Part shown: positions 43,187 to 52,462 of the stretch, piece by piece | Numbering within the stretch: position 1 is the stretch's first letter | Layout: each line of letters begins with the position of its first letter | Origin: Flavobacteriales bacterium | Lineage (GTDB): Bacteria > Bacteroidota > Bacteroidia > Flavobacteriales_D > Sanyastnellaceae | NCBI GenBank assembly: GCA_027491075.1 | Contig: JAIXWX010000006.1 | Span: forward strand, 1 to 64,000 | Length of the DNA stretch: 64,000 bases | Reading direction: 5' to 3' | Notes under the pieces: generated by a model | What the model saw: the letters and a program-made list of their open reading frames with translations, nothing else | What the model was told of the DNA's origin: nothing | Databases searched by the model: none | Position numbers and translations under genes: made by a program

Positions 43187-45493
43187 TCAGCCCACTACTT
43201 TCAATTTCGCAAATTTTAGCAACACTTGTTTCTGTCCGGCCGCGGGGAAAAAGATAGTAGCCTTAATATCTGGGGCAATCCCTTCCATGGCGAGTACTTT
43301 TCCTTTTCCAAATTTATCATGGACCACTTCTGCCCCTACGGAAATTTCTGACGCCTCCGAAAAAGATTCCGTCGCACTAGTAGAAACGGAAGTGGAAACC
43401 TTCTTAAAATTCGGTGGTGGTGAAGCCGTCCTCACTGGTTCATCGTTTCTTGAAGCAACGGGAGAACCTGAGAATCCCGAACGCTCGGCTGCAAAGTCAA
43501 TTCTCTTGACAACTGTTTTTCTTTCCACCACTGGAAAATCAAGATACGCCTCATCAATTTCCTCTATAAAGCGAGAAGGTTCGCAATAACTCAATTGACC
43601 CCAGCGGTACCTGCTCAATGCATAACTCAACGTAGCTTGTTTCTCAGCGCGTGTGATGGCTACATAAAACAACCTTCGCTCCTCCTCCATTTCTTCTCTA
43701 CTATTCAAAGAAAGCTGAGATGGAAAAAGATTTTCTTCCATCCCGACAATATTCACATATGGAAACTCTAGTCCTTTTGATCCGTGAATGGTCATGAGAC
43801 TCACAGAATTTCGATCGTCTTCATCCTCATTATCCGCATCAGTAAGCAGTGCAACGTCAATTAAGAAATCACTCAAGGTATTTACTGCATCCGGATTTTC
43901 TAGATTTTCTTTTTCAGAAAACTCCTTCATACCGTTGAGCAGCTCTTGTATGTTTTCATAACGCGCCACTCCCTCAGGGGTTCTGTCGCTGTAGAGATCC
44001 TTCAATAAACCACTGTGACTAGCAATATGATGCCCTAAATCATAGGCATTCTTCAGCTGAAGTTCTACCTGAAAAGAACGAATCATCAAAACAAATTCGG
44101 CGAGCTTTGAATAGGAGGCACCGGAAATTCCAACTTCAGAAGCTCTCTCTACCATTTCCCATATTCCTATTTGCCTTTCACTAGCGCCAACAACTAATTT
44201 ATCAATGGTCGTTTTTCCAATTCCACGCGTGGGATAATTGATAATTCGTTTTAATGCCTCTTCATCATTCGGGTTGCATGTAAGCCGGAAATAAGCCAGA
44301 AGATCTTTGATCTCTTTCCGTTGATAAAAGCTTAATCCACCATAAATTTTATAGGGAATATTGAGCTTTCTCAAAGCCTCTTCAAACGCTCTGCTCTGTG
44401 CGTTGGTTCTGTATAGAATAGCAAAGTCGTGGTAGGTTCCTCCAACTTGTTGTTTGGTGGCATAGATTTGATTGGCGACAAAGTTTCCTTCATCATTGTC
44501 CGTCATCGCTTTGTGTACCTTTATGCGCTGCCCATCCTCGTTTGCGGTCCAAACCTTTTTCTGAATTTGATCTTTATTCTTTGAAATGATACTATTAGCG
44601 GCTTCTACAATGACCTTGGTACTCCTATAGTTCTGCTCAAGTTTATACATAGCAAACTCAGGATAGTCTCTTCGAAAGTTGAGGATATTCTGGATATTCG
44701 CTCCACGAAATGCATAGATACTCTGTGCATCGTCGCCCACTACACATACATTCTCGTGACGAGCTCCCAGTTGTTTAACAATTAAGTACTGGGCAAAATT
44801 GGTATCCTGATACTCGTCTACTAAAATGAATTGGAATTTATTCTGATAGCGATAAAGTACTTCGGGAAAATCACGCAGCAAGACGTTGGTTTTGAAAAGC
44901 AAGTCATCAAAGTCCATAGCACCCGCTTTGAACAGTCGCATGTCATATCGTGCGTAGATCTCTGACATCCTTGGTCTTCCCGACTGCCGATCTTCAGCTA
45001 TTAAATCAACTTGTTGTGCGTAATCGGCTGAAGAAATCAGGTTGTTTTTGCAACTAGAAATTCGGTTATACACCATTCCAGGCTTGTACATTTTATCGTC
45101 TAAGCCCATCTCTTTAAGAATATCCTTAATCAAACTTTTTGCATCCGTCGTATCGTAGATGGTAAAGTCGCGCGGATAGTTGATTCTTTCAGATTCTATT
45201 CTCAGAATTCGGGCAAAGATGCTGTGGAATGTTCCCATCCATATATTTCGAGCATTGCTTTCTCCAACCAACGAAGCGATTCTTTCCTTCATCTCACGCG
45301 CCGCTTTATTGGTAAATGTGAGAGACAAAATATTGAAGGGATCTACCCCATTTTGTATCAGATGTGCAATTCTATACGATAAGACGCGTGTTTTACCAGA
45401 GCCTGCTCCGGCAATGACCATCATGGGCCCATTTATATGAGCAGCTGCGGCTCTTTGGGCTTCGTTCAACTGATTTAACAACTCCGAATTCAC
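43187..45493 (-). CDS. pcrA: UvrD/PcrA-family ATP-dependent DNA helicase
   Basis: A 768-residue superfamily 1A 3'-5' helicase. It has the Q-motif LNEAQRAAA, Walker A AGAGSGKT at 28-35, TFTNKAAREMKERI, Walker B FILVDEYQDTN, GDDAQSIYAFRGA, LEQNYRST, VSLMTIHGSKGLEFPYV and RRLFYVAITRA. After a Ser/Thr-rich linker, a C-terminal Tudor-like fold (VVHDKFGKGKVLAME) resembles the PcrA RNA polymerase-interaction domain. It acts in nucleotide excision repair and transcription-replication conflict. The start is GTG 45493, four bases after a -7-like box; no ATG fits. Confidence 0.95.
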   Translation of the reverse strand: MNSELLNQLNEAQRAAAAHINGPMMVIAGAGSGKTRVLSYRIAHLIQNGVDPFNILSLTFTNKAAREMKERIASLVGESNARNIWMGTFHSIFARILRIESERINYPRDFTIYDTTDAKSLIKDILKEMGLDDKMYKPGMVYNRISSCKNNLISSADYAQQVDLIAEDRQSGRPRMSEIYARYDMRLFKAGAMDFDDLLFKTNVLLRDFPEVLYRYQNKFQFILVDEYQDTNFAQYLIVKQLGARHENVCVVGDDAQSIYAFRGANIQNILNFRRDYPEFAMYKLEQNYRSTKVIVEAANSIISKNKDQIQKKVWTANEDGQRIKVHKAMTDNDEGNFVANQIYATKQQVGGTYHDFAILYRTNAQSRAFEEALRKLNIPYKIYGGLSFYQRKEIKDLLAYFRLTCNPNDEEALKRIINYPTRGIGKTTIDKLVVGASERQIGIWEMVERASEVGISGASYSKLAEFVLMIRSFQVELQLKNAYDLGHHIASHSGLLKDLYSDRTPEGVARYENIQELLNGMKEFSEKENLENPDAVNTLSDFLIDVALLTDADNEDEDDRNSVSLMTIHGSKGLEFPYVNIVGMEENLFPSQLSLNSREEMEEERRLFYVAITRAEKQATLSYALSRYRWGQLSYCEPSRFIEEIDEAYLDFPVVERKTVVKRIDFAAERSGFSGSPVASRNDEPVRTASPPPNFKKVSTSVSTSATESFSEASEISVGAEVVHDKFGKGKVLAMEGIAPDIKATIFFPAAGQKQVLLKFAKLKVVG

Positions 45494-45497
45494 TGTG

Positions 45498-45505
45498 CGA
45501 AAGTA
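45498..45505 (-). promoter_or_regulatory. Near-consensus -7 box (TACTTTCG) directly before pcrA
   Basis: The minus strand reads TACTTTCG (one mismatch to TAnnTTTG), separated by four bases (CACA) from the GTG start at 45493. It supports the GTG start and a leaderless mRNA. Confidence 0.45.
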
Positions 45506-45538
45506 CGTTGATTCGATAGCCTTTTCGTCGTTTGTTCA

Positions 45539-45546
45539 TACTTTCG
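45539..45546 (+). promoter_or_regulatory. Near-consensus -7 box (TACTTTCG) for the sigma-54 activator
   Basis: TACTTTCG, one mismatch to TAnnTTTG, ends 16 bases before ATG 45563. It is the same variant as the divergent pcrA box 40 bases away, forming a back-to-back promoter pair. Confidence 0.42.
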
Positions 45547-45562
45547 CAACAAAAGAAAAGGC

Positions 45563-46735
45563 ATGCCAAAAATTCTTATCATTGACGATGAAGCCGCAAT
45601 CCGTGGTGCATTAAAAGAAATTCTTGAATATGAATCTTTTACTGTTGAAGAAGCCGCTGACGGGGAAGCAGGTTTGAAGATGTCCGAAAAAGAGAATTTC
45701 GATCTCATCTTCTGTGATATCAAAATGCCCAGAATGGACGGCATGGAAGTGCTCGAAAAACTCAAGGAAAAAGGAATAGAAACACCTGTAATAATTATAA
45801 CTGGTCATGGTACCATCGATACTGCCGTGGAGGCCTTGAAAAAAGGCGCTTACGATTTTATTCAAAAGCCGTTGGATCTAAATAGGGTTTTAGTTACTGT
45901 ACGCAATGCCTCGAATCAAACAGCACTGATAAACGAAACAAAAACTCTTCGCAAAAAAGTCAATAAAGCACTCGGTTCTTCGATAATCGGAGAAAGCGCT
46001 CCGATTAAAGAAATAAAAAACATGATCGACACGGTAGCTCCTACGGAAGCGCGTGTGCTCATTACAGGTGGAAATGGTTCTGGAAAGGAATTGGTTGCTC
46101 GCCAACTTCATGAAAAATCTGAAAGAAACAATGGAGCTTTTATCGAAGTGAATTGTGCTGCGATTCCGAGCGAACTCATCGAAAGTGAATTATTTGGACA
46201 CGAGAAAGGAGCCTTTACCAGCGCTATTAAAACAAGACAAGGTAAGTTCGAGCTTGCAGATGGGGGAACATTATTCTTAGATGAGATCGGGGATATGGCG
46301 CTCTCTGCGCAGGCAAAAGTTCTAAGGGCTTTACAAGAAAGTAAAATCACTAGAGTTGGAGGTGACAAAGACTTCAAAGTAAACGTTCGCATCTTCGCAG
46401 CAACAAACAAGGATCTTCGCAAAGAAATTGCCGCTGGAAACTTCAGAGAAGACTTGTATCACCGTCTTTCGGTAATAGTCATTCGAGTACCTTCTTTGAA
46501 TGAACGAAAAGACGATATTCCTCTGTTAGCAGATCACTTTTTAAATCAAATAGCGGAAGAATACGGTCAACCTAAAAAAGAAATTACTGCTGGGGCCATA
46601 AAAGCACTTCAAAGTCTAGACTGGACCGGCAATATTCGGGAATTCCGAAATGTAATGGAACGTTTGGTTATTTTGAGTTCTAAATCAATAGATGAAAAAG
46701 CGGTTAAGGCTTATGCTACTCCGCACTTCGGGTAA
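45563..46735 (+). CDS. Sigma-54-type response regulator lacking the DNA-binding domain
   Basis: A 390-residue protein. An N-terminal receiver domain has acid pocket D8/D9, phosphoacceptor D52 in CDIKMPRMDG and Lys in IQKPLDL. A AAA+ sigma-54 interaction domain follows: Walker A GGNGSGKE at 169-176, GAFTSA at 216-221 (canonical GAFTGA), DGGTLFLDEIGDM, and RIFAATNKDL with the RFREDLYHRL-type NFREDLYHRLSV. After ENxxREFRNVMERL the protein stops within about 25 residues, so the usual Fis-type helix-turn-helix is absent. It may activate sigma-54 from solution. No histidine kinase gene is adjacent. Confidence 0.92.
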   Translation: MPKILIIDDEAAIRGALKEILEYESFTVEEAADGEAGLKMSEKENFDLIFCDIKMPRMDGMEVLEKLKEKGIETPVIIITGHGTIDTAVEALKKGAYDFIQKPLDLNRVLVTVRNASNQTALINETKTLRKKVNKALGSSIIGESAPIKEIKNMIDTVAPTEARVLITGGNGSGKELVARQLHEKSERNNGAFIEVNCAAIPSELIESELFGHEKGAFTSAIKTRQGKFELADGGTLFLDEIGDMALSAQAKVLRALQESKITRVGGDKDFKVNVRIFAATNKDLRKEIAAGNFREDLYHRLSVIVIRVPSLNERKDDIPLLADHFLNQIAEEYGQPKKEITAGAIKALQSLDWTGNIREFRNVMERLVILSSKSIDEKAVKAYATPHFG

Positions 46736-46737
46736 TA

Positions 46738-47850
46738 CTACTTTTTCTTTCTGATTAGAAAAATACTATTGGCCGCTAGCACTGCAATGGAACCGACAAT
46801 TAAAAAGCTCATATTCGGCGTTCTTGCAGGAGTAAGAAATGTGAGTGTGATCACGACAATTGTGTATCCATACAGCACACCACAGACTTGCCTGTGATTC
46901 AATCCCAAAGAAAGCAGCTTGTGGTGTATGTGATTCTTGTCTGCTGAAAAAGGCGATCTACCTTGACGCATCCGGATTATAAATACTCGCAAGGTGTCAA
47001 TAAGCGGATAGGCTAAAATGGCCATGGCTAATACCGGTTTCGAAACTTCTTTCATCACCGTTGACATTTGCGCAGGAGGAAATTCAATCATTTTCATTAC
47101 AAGAACGTACAGCACCACACCAATAATCAGTGATCCACTGTCGCCCATGAAAATTTTCGCAGGCTGCCAATTAAAGACTAAAAACCCAACCAGTGAACCT
47201 GCCAATCCCGTTCCCAGCAACGCAAGAGGAAGATCACCAGTTCGGTAAAACCAATAGGCAAAAACACCACTTGCAATACAGCCTATTCCTGCTGCCAAAC
47301 CATCCACTCCATCAATTAAGTTGATCGCGTTTACGATTACGATATAAATAAAAAGGGATAGGGCTGCGCTTACAAAAAAAGGCAACTCATCCACATAAAA
47401 TAAGCCCCAGAATTGTGTGAGACGGATATCTGCCATGAACACCAAGATGGATCCCACGATCACATGAACCATCAACTTCTTCCAAGGACTCACTCCGATG
47501 ATATCATCTTTTAAGCCCAAAAAAAACAAAATAAACATGCACGCTACCAAATACTTGAATTCATTTAGCGCACCCAAAACATCATAATTGGTGCCCACTT
47601 GTCTGCTATAGCGAGAGGGAAACCACAAAGAATAAGAGATAATTGTTCCTGCGAAAATCATAATTCCACCAATAGTAGGAACACTCCTTCTATGAAGCTT
47701 TCGCTCATCTCCAGGCTCATCGACCAAGTGCTTGAGTTTTGCTACCTTAATGAGCACAGGCATTGCAATCAAGACAAGAAAAAAAGCAGTAAGAAATGAC
47801 AATATCAACTCGACCAAGGCTCTCTTTGCGTTAAGGATTATTACATCCAA
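46738..47850 (-). CDS. WecA/MraY-type undecaprenyl-phosphate sugar-1-phosphate transferase
   Basis: A 370-residue polytopic membrane enzyme with PxDxR-like ERKLHRRSVPTIGG, DDIIGVSPWKK, NAINLIDGVDGLAAG and FMGDSGSLIIG, plus the late HIHHKLLSLG motif. These motifs place it with WecA/TagO-type transferases that load GlcNAc-1-P (or a related sugar) onto undecaprenyl phosphate to start O-antigen, capsule or teichoic-type polymers. It ends the five-gene polysaccharide operon, 5 bases after the Wzi-like gene, and converges on the sigma-54 activator. Confidence 0.92.
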   Translation of the reverse strand: MDVIILNAKRALVELILSFLTAFFLVLIAMPVLIKVAKLKHLVDEPGDERKLHRRSVPTIGGIMIFAGTIISYSLWFPSRYSRQVGTNYDVLGALNEFKYLVACMFILFFLGLKDDIIGVSPWKKLMVHVIVGSILVFMADIRLTQFWGLFYVDELPFFVSAALSLFIYIVIVNAINLIDGVDGLAAGIGCIASGVFAYWFYRTGDLPLALLGTGLAGSLVGFLVFNWQPAKIFMGDSGSLIIGVVLYVLVMKMIEFPPAQMSTVMKEVSKPVLAMAILAYPLIDTLRVFIIRMRQGRSPFSADKNHIHHKLLSLGLNHRQVCGVLYGYTIVVITLTFLTPARTPNMSFLIVGSIAVLAANSIFLIRKKK

Positions 47851-47855
47851 AGGTA

Positions 47856-49337
47856 TTAAAAATCGAAGTACCTATTATGAAGGTTGGTGCGTATGGATAT
47901 AAAATAAATCCATTCTGTATAGCCCAAATCTCTATGAATCACAGACAAGGATATTTGAGAGTTCGTCTTTGGGTTTACAAAATAACCCGCCTCCAATTCC
48001 ATATGTCTTTGTAAATCACTTGATAGGTGGGTGTTCCACATCACAATCCTACTTCGAAAAATCAATCTTCTGAACCGGTAATCCAATAAACCGATCCATT
48101 CTTGATTTGTAGCAAAACTTGGATGACCCAATGGCTGATTGAAATGAGAAACAGATTGCAACATAGAGGATCCGGCGTACGCTTCACTTCCCAACTGGTT
48201 AAACTCCAATTGAAAATCCAAACCCTTGAACACCGCATCAAAAAGTTTTACTCCCATTTGATACCCTTGTGATTCTCCTTCCGTGTTGTTGACAAGCCAT
48301 TGACTGTACAATACTATTCCGTCAAACGGTTCAAACCTCAGATTGATTCCAGCATAAGTATTATTCGCTCCCTGCCAGCCTTCTGTGGCAACAGAGGCCC
48401 CAATCAAAGGAACATAAGCATTCCAAGGCAGATTATAGGTTTGAAGGCTATCAACCCTTCTCCACATTGTAGCCTCAAACAATCCCAGTTCAAGCCTTTT
48501 ACTAGGTTTAAAACTCAAATAATTAAAACTTGCGGTTTTCCTTTTAAATAAAGATTCTGGCACATCCCTTCTCGGCAATCTTTCCAGCGATTGCAAAGCG
48601 CTGTATGAAGTAAAATATTTCAATTTACCATCCATGAAAGACCACTCGCTTCTCAAAGATGGAAACGCAAAGGACGCATCGCTCCATAGCAGACTTCTGT
48701 AGCCAAAGCCTACGAATTGTTTGTCATATACTAAATCTAATTTCCAATTCTTCAAAACCTGATAACGCATGCCCGCAAAACTCATACTATGGTCATACCC
48801 ATTTTGCCGATAATCTTTGACGCGGCCTAAGCCAGGAAATACACCCACAGAATCAATATAAACACTTTGATAGTAAGGTGTGACCCTTTGCATTTCGTAA
48901 AAACCGGTATAGAAAGTGAATTTTTTCCCAAGGTCTCCTGATGCCATTAGACCGCGCATATTGGTAAAAACGAATCGATTTTCGTTTCTATCGCTACGTT
49001 CGCTGAAATCTCGACCTGAGCTGAAATCATAAAGCACATCAAGAGCTAAGCGGTAGTCTTCCCGTTTAATCTGAGCGGTATGGTCCCGAAAAAGAGCGGC
49101 AGTGAGATCATAATAGTACTTAGCAGTGTCTTTACCAAAAAATCTCATTAGACTATCTGGCACTTCGTTCTTAAAAAAAGGCTTAACTGCTAAATGAACT
49201 TGAGTTCTTTGGTTGGTCTTTGATCTTTCTACTTCTTGCCAAACATCTCGATGCATTGGTAAAAAACTCTGACCGAATAATTGCTCGGTTGAATGCAATA
49301 AGCAAACTAAAAATATTAGTATGAACCGAACTTTCAT
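47856..49337 (-). CDS. Wzi/RemB-like capsule-assembly barrel (second copy)
   Basis: A 493-residue protein with a signal peptide (FILIFLVCLLHSTEQLFGQ) and a beta-strand-rich body ending RYFDF. It resembles the 19895-21439 protein in the segments KNWKLDLVYDKQFVGFGYRS, LLWSDASFAFPSL, RLELGLFEATMWRRVD, HFNQPLGHPSFAT and EWIGLLDYRFRR. In this copy the setting is clearly polysaccharide-related, between GDP-L-fucose synthase (4-bp overlap) and the WecA-type transferase, which supports a role in exporting or anchoring surface polysaccharide. Confidence 0.82.
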   Translation of the reverse strand: MKVRFILIFLVCLLHSTEQLFGQSFLPMHRDVWQEVERSKTNQRTQVHLAVKPFFKNEVPDSLMRFFGKDTAKYYYDLTAALFRDHTAQIKREDYRLALDVLYDFSSGRDFSERSDRNENRFVFTNMRGLMASGDLGKKFTFYTGFYEMQRVTPYYQSVYIDSVGVFPGLGRVKDYRQNGYDHSMSFAGMRYQVLKNWKLDLVYDKQFVGFGYRSLLWSDASFAFPSLRSEWSFMDGKLKYFTSYSALQSLERLPRRDVPESLFKRKTASFNYLSFKPSKRLELGLFEATMWRRVDSLQTYNLPWNAYVPLIGASVATEGWQGANNTYAGINLRFEPFDGIVLYSQWLVNNTEGESQGYQMGVKLFDAVFKGLDFQLEFNQLGSEAYAGSSMLQSVSHFNQPLGHPSFATNQEWIGLLDYRFRRLIFRSRIVMWNTHLSSDLQRHMELEAGYFVNPKTNSQISLSVIHRDLGYTEWIYFISIRTNLHNRYFDF

Positions 49338-50272
49338 TCGGTAGGTAAATTTAATTTCTTAAAAAGTTCATATACCGATTTAATACCCTCCTCCAATTGA
49401 ATTCGATGTTTCCAACCGAAACTTTCAATTCTCGAAACGTCCATTAACTTGCGAGGTGTCCCATTTGGTTTATCGGTGTTCCACTCTACCTTTCCTTCAA
49501 ATCCAACAATACGTTGTATCATTTGAGACAAATCTCGGATACTCAAATCCTCCCCTGTTCCTACATTTACAAAAAGCCTTTCATTGTAGCTCTCCATTAA
49601 AAACAGCGACGCTTCTGCAAGGTCATCTACATGTAGAAACTCTCTCAATGGACTTCCATCTCCCCAAAGTTCTACTTTCTCAAGGCCTTTTACTTTCGCG
49701 GTATGAAACTTTCGTATCATGGCCGGAAGTACATGCGAATTCATTAGATCATAATTATCATTCGGGCCATACAAGTTGGTCGGCATCGCACTGATGAAAT
49801 TGGAGGCATATTGATCTCTATACGCCTCACATAACTTTATACCCGCAATTTTGGCAATGGCATAGGGTTCATTAGTCGCCTCTAATAAGCCGGTCAACAG
49901 CGCTTCCTCCTTCAATGGTTGCTGCGCCATTTTCGGGTATATACAAGAAGAACCCAAGAAAAGCAACTTTGAAACTTTGAACTCGTGCGCGGAGTGAATC
50001 ACATTGGCTTCAATCATCAAGTTCTCGTAGATAAAGTCCGCGCGATAGGTATTATTTGCATAAATACCACCCACTTTCGCCGCCGCTAAAAAAACGAACT
50101 CTGGCTTTTCTAGCTCAAAAAACCTACGCACTGCAGCTTGATCTCTCAAATCTAGCTCAGACGAAGTGCGGGTAATCAATCGATTAAATCCTCTCTGCTG
50201 TAGCGCCCTTACAATGGCACTTCCTACCATGCCGCGATGCCCTGCGATATAAATTTTGGAGTCAAGATTCAT
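49334..50272 (-). CDS. fcl: GDP-L-fucose synthase
   Basis: A 312-residue short-chain dehydrogenase/epimerase-reductase. It converts GDP-4-keto-6-deoxymannose to GDP-L-fucose. It has the NADP loop AGHRGMVGSAI, the Ser of SSCIYP, the YAIAKIAG (YxxxK) catalytic pair, and NLYGPNDNYD and GDGSPLREFLHVDDLA, which are typical of Fcl/WcaG. The GDP-mannose dehydratase that makes its substrate is not in this window. It shares an operon with the GT2, ABC permease, Wzi-like and WecA-type genes and so predicts fucose in a surface glycan. Confidence 0.95.
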   Translation of the reverse strand: MNLDSKIYIAGHRGMVGSAIVRALQQRGFNRLITRTSSELDLRDQAAVRRFFELEKPEFVFLAAAKVGGIYANNTYRADFIYENLMIEANVIHSAHEFKVSKLLFLGSSCIYPKMAQQPLKEEALLTGLLEATNEPYAIAKIAGIKLCEAYRDQYASNFISAMPTNLYGPNDNYDLMNSHVLPAMIRKFHTAKVKGLEKVELWGDGSPLREFLHVDDLAEASLFLMESYNERLFVNVGTGEDLSIRDLSQMIQRIVGFEGKVEWNTDKPNGTPRKLMDVSRIESFGWKHRIQLEEGIKSVYELFKKLNLPTE

Positions 50273-50289
50273 GGTACAAACCTACCATA

Positions 50290-51324
50290 TTACCCTTTAA
50301 CATCCAAAGCATCTCTCAGACCATTGCCCACCATCATGAAACTCAAAACCAAAAACATAATCAAAAGTCCAGGTAAGATCGCCAAATACGCCATGTCCGT
50401 TGTGATGTATGCGTAGTGTTCACGAATAATGTTGCCCCAACTAGGAGTTGGAATCTTTGCTCCCAGACCCAAAAAACTCAAACCTGCCTCAATGAGTATG
50501 GCTGAGGCAAAATTTGCAGCAGCTATAACAATCACGGGGGACCATATATTGGGTAAAATTTCCTTGAACATAATTCTCCAATCAGAAGATCCCATCGCTC
50601 GAGCCGCTTCAATAAATTCTCTTTCTCTAATTGCCAGCACTTGACCTCTCACCAATCGCGCTACTTCCACCCACATTGTTAAACCAACAGCCAAAAAAAT
50701 CTTCCAAAAACCTGTACCGAAAGTAAAGGTAATGGCCATCACCAAGAGTAAAGTGGGGACAGACCAAACCACATTGGTAAACCACATGAGCACTGCATCC
50801 ACAGCACCTCGGTAATAGCCTGCAACAAGACCAATCAAAATGCCTATGATCAAAGAAATGAACACTGCCACCGCACCTACTGATAGCGACACTACTGTGC
50901 CCGCCATCAATCGAGAGAGCAGATCACGTCCATACTTGTCAGTACCAAGCCAGTAGGTTCTTTCCTTCACATTTTTCAAGTTGTTTAACGAAACAATCTT
51001 CCCACTCTCCATGGAGGTCGACTCCCAAAATTCTCCTTGCTTTACCGGAGGCCCAGAGAGTAAAATTTCTCTTTGCCCAAGACTATTTCCTCCCGCAGTC
51101 CAATAGCTCAACCTTGAAGTTGAAGCACTTTCTCCCTCTCTCATCACCCAAACCTTGAAACCTGGCGACTTGCCTCCAATTACCAAGTGCTGATTATTAG
51201 CATCGACTGTATCATCTGGTCGAATAATTGGACCAAGCAAGGAAACCAAAAAGCATAAAAAAATAAAGACTACCCCCAATAATGCGAGCCGATTCTTACA
51301 AAACTTTTTAATGGCCTTTTGCAT
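50290..51324 (-). CDS. ABC transporter permease, oligopeptide (OppC/DppC) type
   Basis: A 344-residue inner-membrane permease. An N-terminal helix (LALLGVVFIFLCFLVSLLGP) is followed by a periplasmic segment of about 90 residues and then the BPD-type core (GTDKYGRDLLSRLMAGTVVSL, AREFIEAARAMGSSDWRIMFKEILPNI with the EAA loop, NFASAILIEAGLSFLGLG). Such proteins pair with an OppB-type permease, two ATPases and a binding protein, none of which are here. It sits 2 bases after the GT2 gene and 17 before fcl, apparently inside a polysaccharide operon. Confidence 0.92.
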   Translation of the reverse strand: MQKAIKKFCKNRLALLGVVFIFLCFLVSLLGPIIRPDDTVDANNQHLVIGGKSPGFKVWVMREGESASTSRLSYWTAGGNSLGQREILLSGPPVKQGEFWESTSMESGKIVSLNNLKNVKERTYWLGTDKYGRDLLSRLMAGTVVSLSVGAVAVFISLIIGILIGLVAGYYRGAVDAVLMWFTNVVWSVPTLLLVMAITFTFGTGFWKIFLAVGLTMWVEVARLVRGQVLAIREREFIEAARAMGSSDWRIMFKEILPNIWSPVIVIAAANFASAILIEAGLSFLGLGAKIPTPSWGNIIREHYAYITTDMAYLAILPGLLIMFLVLSFMMVGNGLRDALDVKG

Positions 51325-51326
51325 AG

Positions 51327-52436
51327 TTAGTACTTTATGATTCTATTCTTCCAACTTGGTTTATAGAACACAGATGCCAAAGTTATAATGAATACATAAA
51401 AAGGATATAACAGCGCCAATAATACAACACGATTTACAGAAGTAGAGCGACTAAATCGCAGATTCATGTTCCAAATCAATGCCGCATCCCACAACGTTTT
51501 TAAAAGAAAAAAAAGCAAGAATTGGGCTGGATCAAACAACAAAAAAAAGAACCAGCCACATTGTAATATAAGAAGTAATGCTCCAAAAAACAATATGTAT
51601 GAATCTCTGAGAAAAACCGTTTTACCTGCCCAACGCACTCGCTGTCTAAAAAAATTATTCCATCGTTTCTCTGTTTCGATTTCTATGATTAAACTCTGAC
51701 TGAATGCATACTTCAATTGACCCTTTTCTTTCACCGCTTGTAGTAAAAACATATCATCTCCTGAGGATATATCCAGTCTTAATTTGTCAATATGCGCATA
51801 ATAAAAATCTCGTTTAAAAAATAAATTTGCTCCATTACACATTAGTGCATTTCCGCTCATGGCGGAAGCACCTGTCACCGCGGTTAAAGATGAAAATTCC
51901 GTCTCTTGTAAGTTTCCAAAAAACGAATCATCGCTCTTAGCAAATACTGGCAAGATCACTAAATCCATGTTCGTGTTTTCTGAAATAGATATGACGCTTT
52001 CAAGCCAATGTTGAGGTAAAATAACATCCGCATCTAACGTAATCACGAAGGGAGATGAAACCAATTTCATCCCACTCCAAACGGTCATTTTCTTCCCTGG
52101 ACCCTCAGTAGGAATGAGCACAATGTTCGCGTGATTTTTTACCACCTCGTTGATTTCCTCCAGAGTGCTATCCGTTGAGTGATCATTGACAAGAATTATC
52201 TTCAAATCAGGAAAATTCTTCGACTCTTCTATAAGTTGATTCAGTAATCTCAATAATCGAAAGGATTCATTTCGAAATGGAATGACCAGCGATAACGTCT
52301 CCCCTTTTCCGTTAATTCCATTTCTTAGATTCATCTTGGCTTTCTTCCAAAGCAAAATCCACCTGGTAAGAATTCCTAGATAAATTCCAAGAGCAACTAA
52401 AAAAAACACAATTAAGAATACCTTCAAGATGTACAT
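51327..52436 (-). CDS. Family 2 glycosyltransferase with membrane anchors
   Basis: A 369-residue processive-type GT-A enzyme. It has an N-terminal membrane helix (FLIVFFLVALGIYLGIL), then SLVIPFRNESFRLLRLLNQL, VNDHSTDSTLEEI, the DxD-type LDADVIL, and the acceptor motif RQRVRWAGK. Two C-terminal hydrophobic helices (LFFGALLLILQCGWFFFLLF and a later one) follow. It transfers a sugar from a nucleotide donor to a lipid-linked or polymer acceptor at the cytoplasmic face; donor and acceptor are unknown. It is first in the polysaccharide operon and divergent from ruvC. Confidence 0.9.
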   Translation of the reverse strand: MYILKVFLIVFFLVALGIYLGILTRWILLWKKAKMNLRNGINGKGETLSLVIPFRNESFRLLRLLNQLIEESKNFPDLKIILVNDHSTDSTLEEINEVVKNHANIVLIPTEGPGKKMTVWSGMKLVSSPFVITLDADVILPQHWLESVISISENTNMDLVILPVFAKSDDSFFGNLQETEFSSLTAVTGASAMSGNALMCNGANLFFKRDFYYAHIDKLRLDISSGDDMFLLQAVKEKGQLKYAFSQSLIIEIETEKRWNNFFRQRVRWAGKTVFLRDSYILFFGALLLILQCGWFFFLLFDPAQFLLFFLLKTLWDAALIWNMNLRFSRSTSVNRVVLLALLYPFYVFIITLASVFYKPSWKNRIIKY

Positions 52437-52462
52437 TTACCGCAAATAACAGAAGAATCCGC

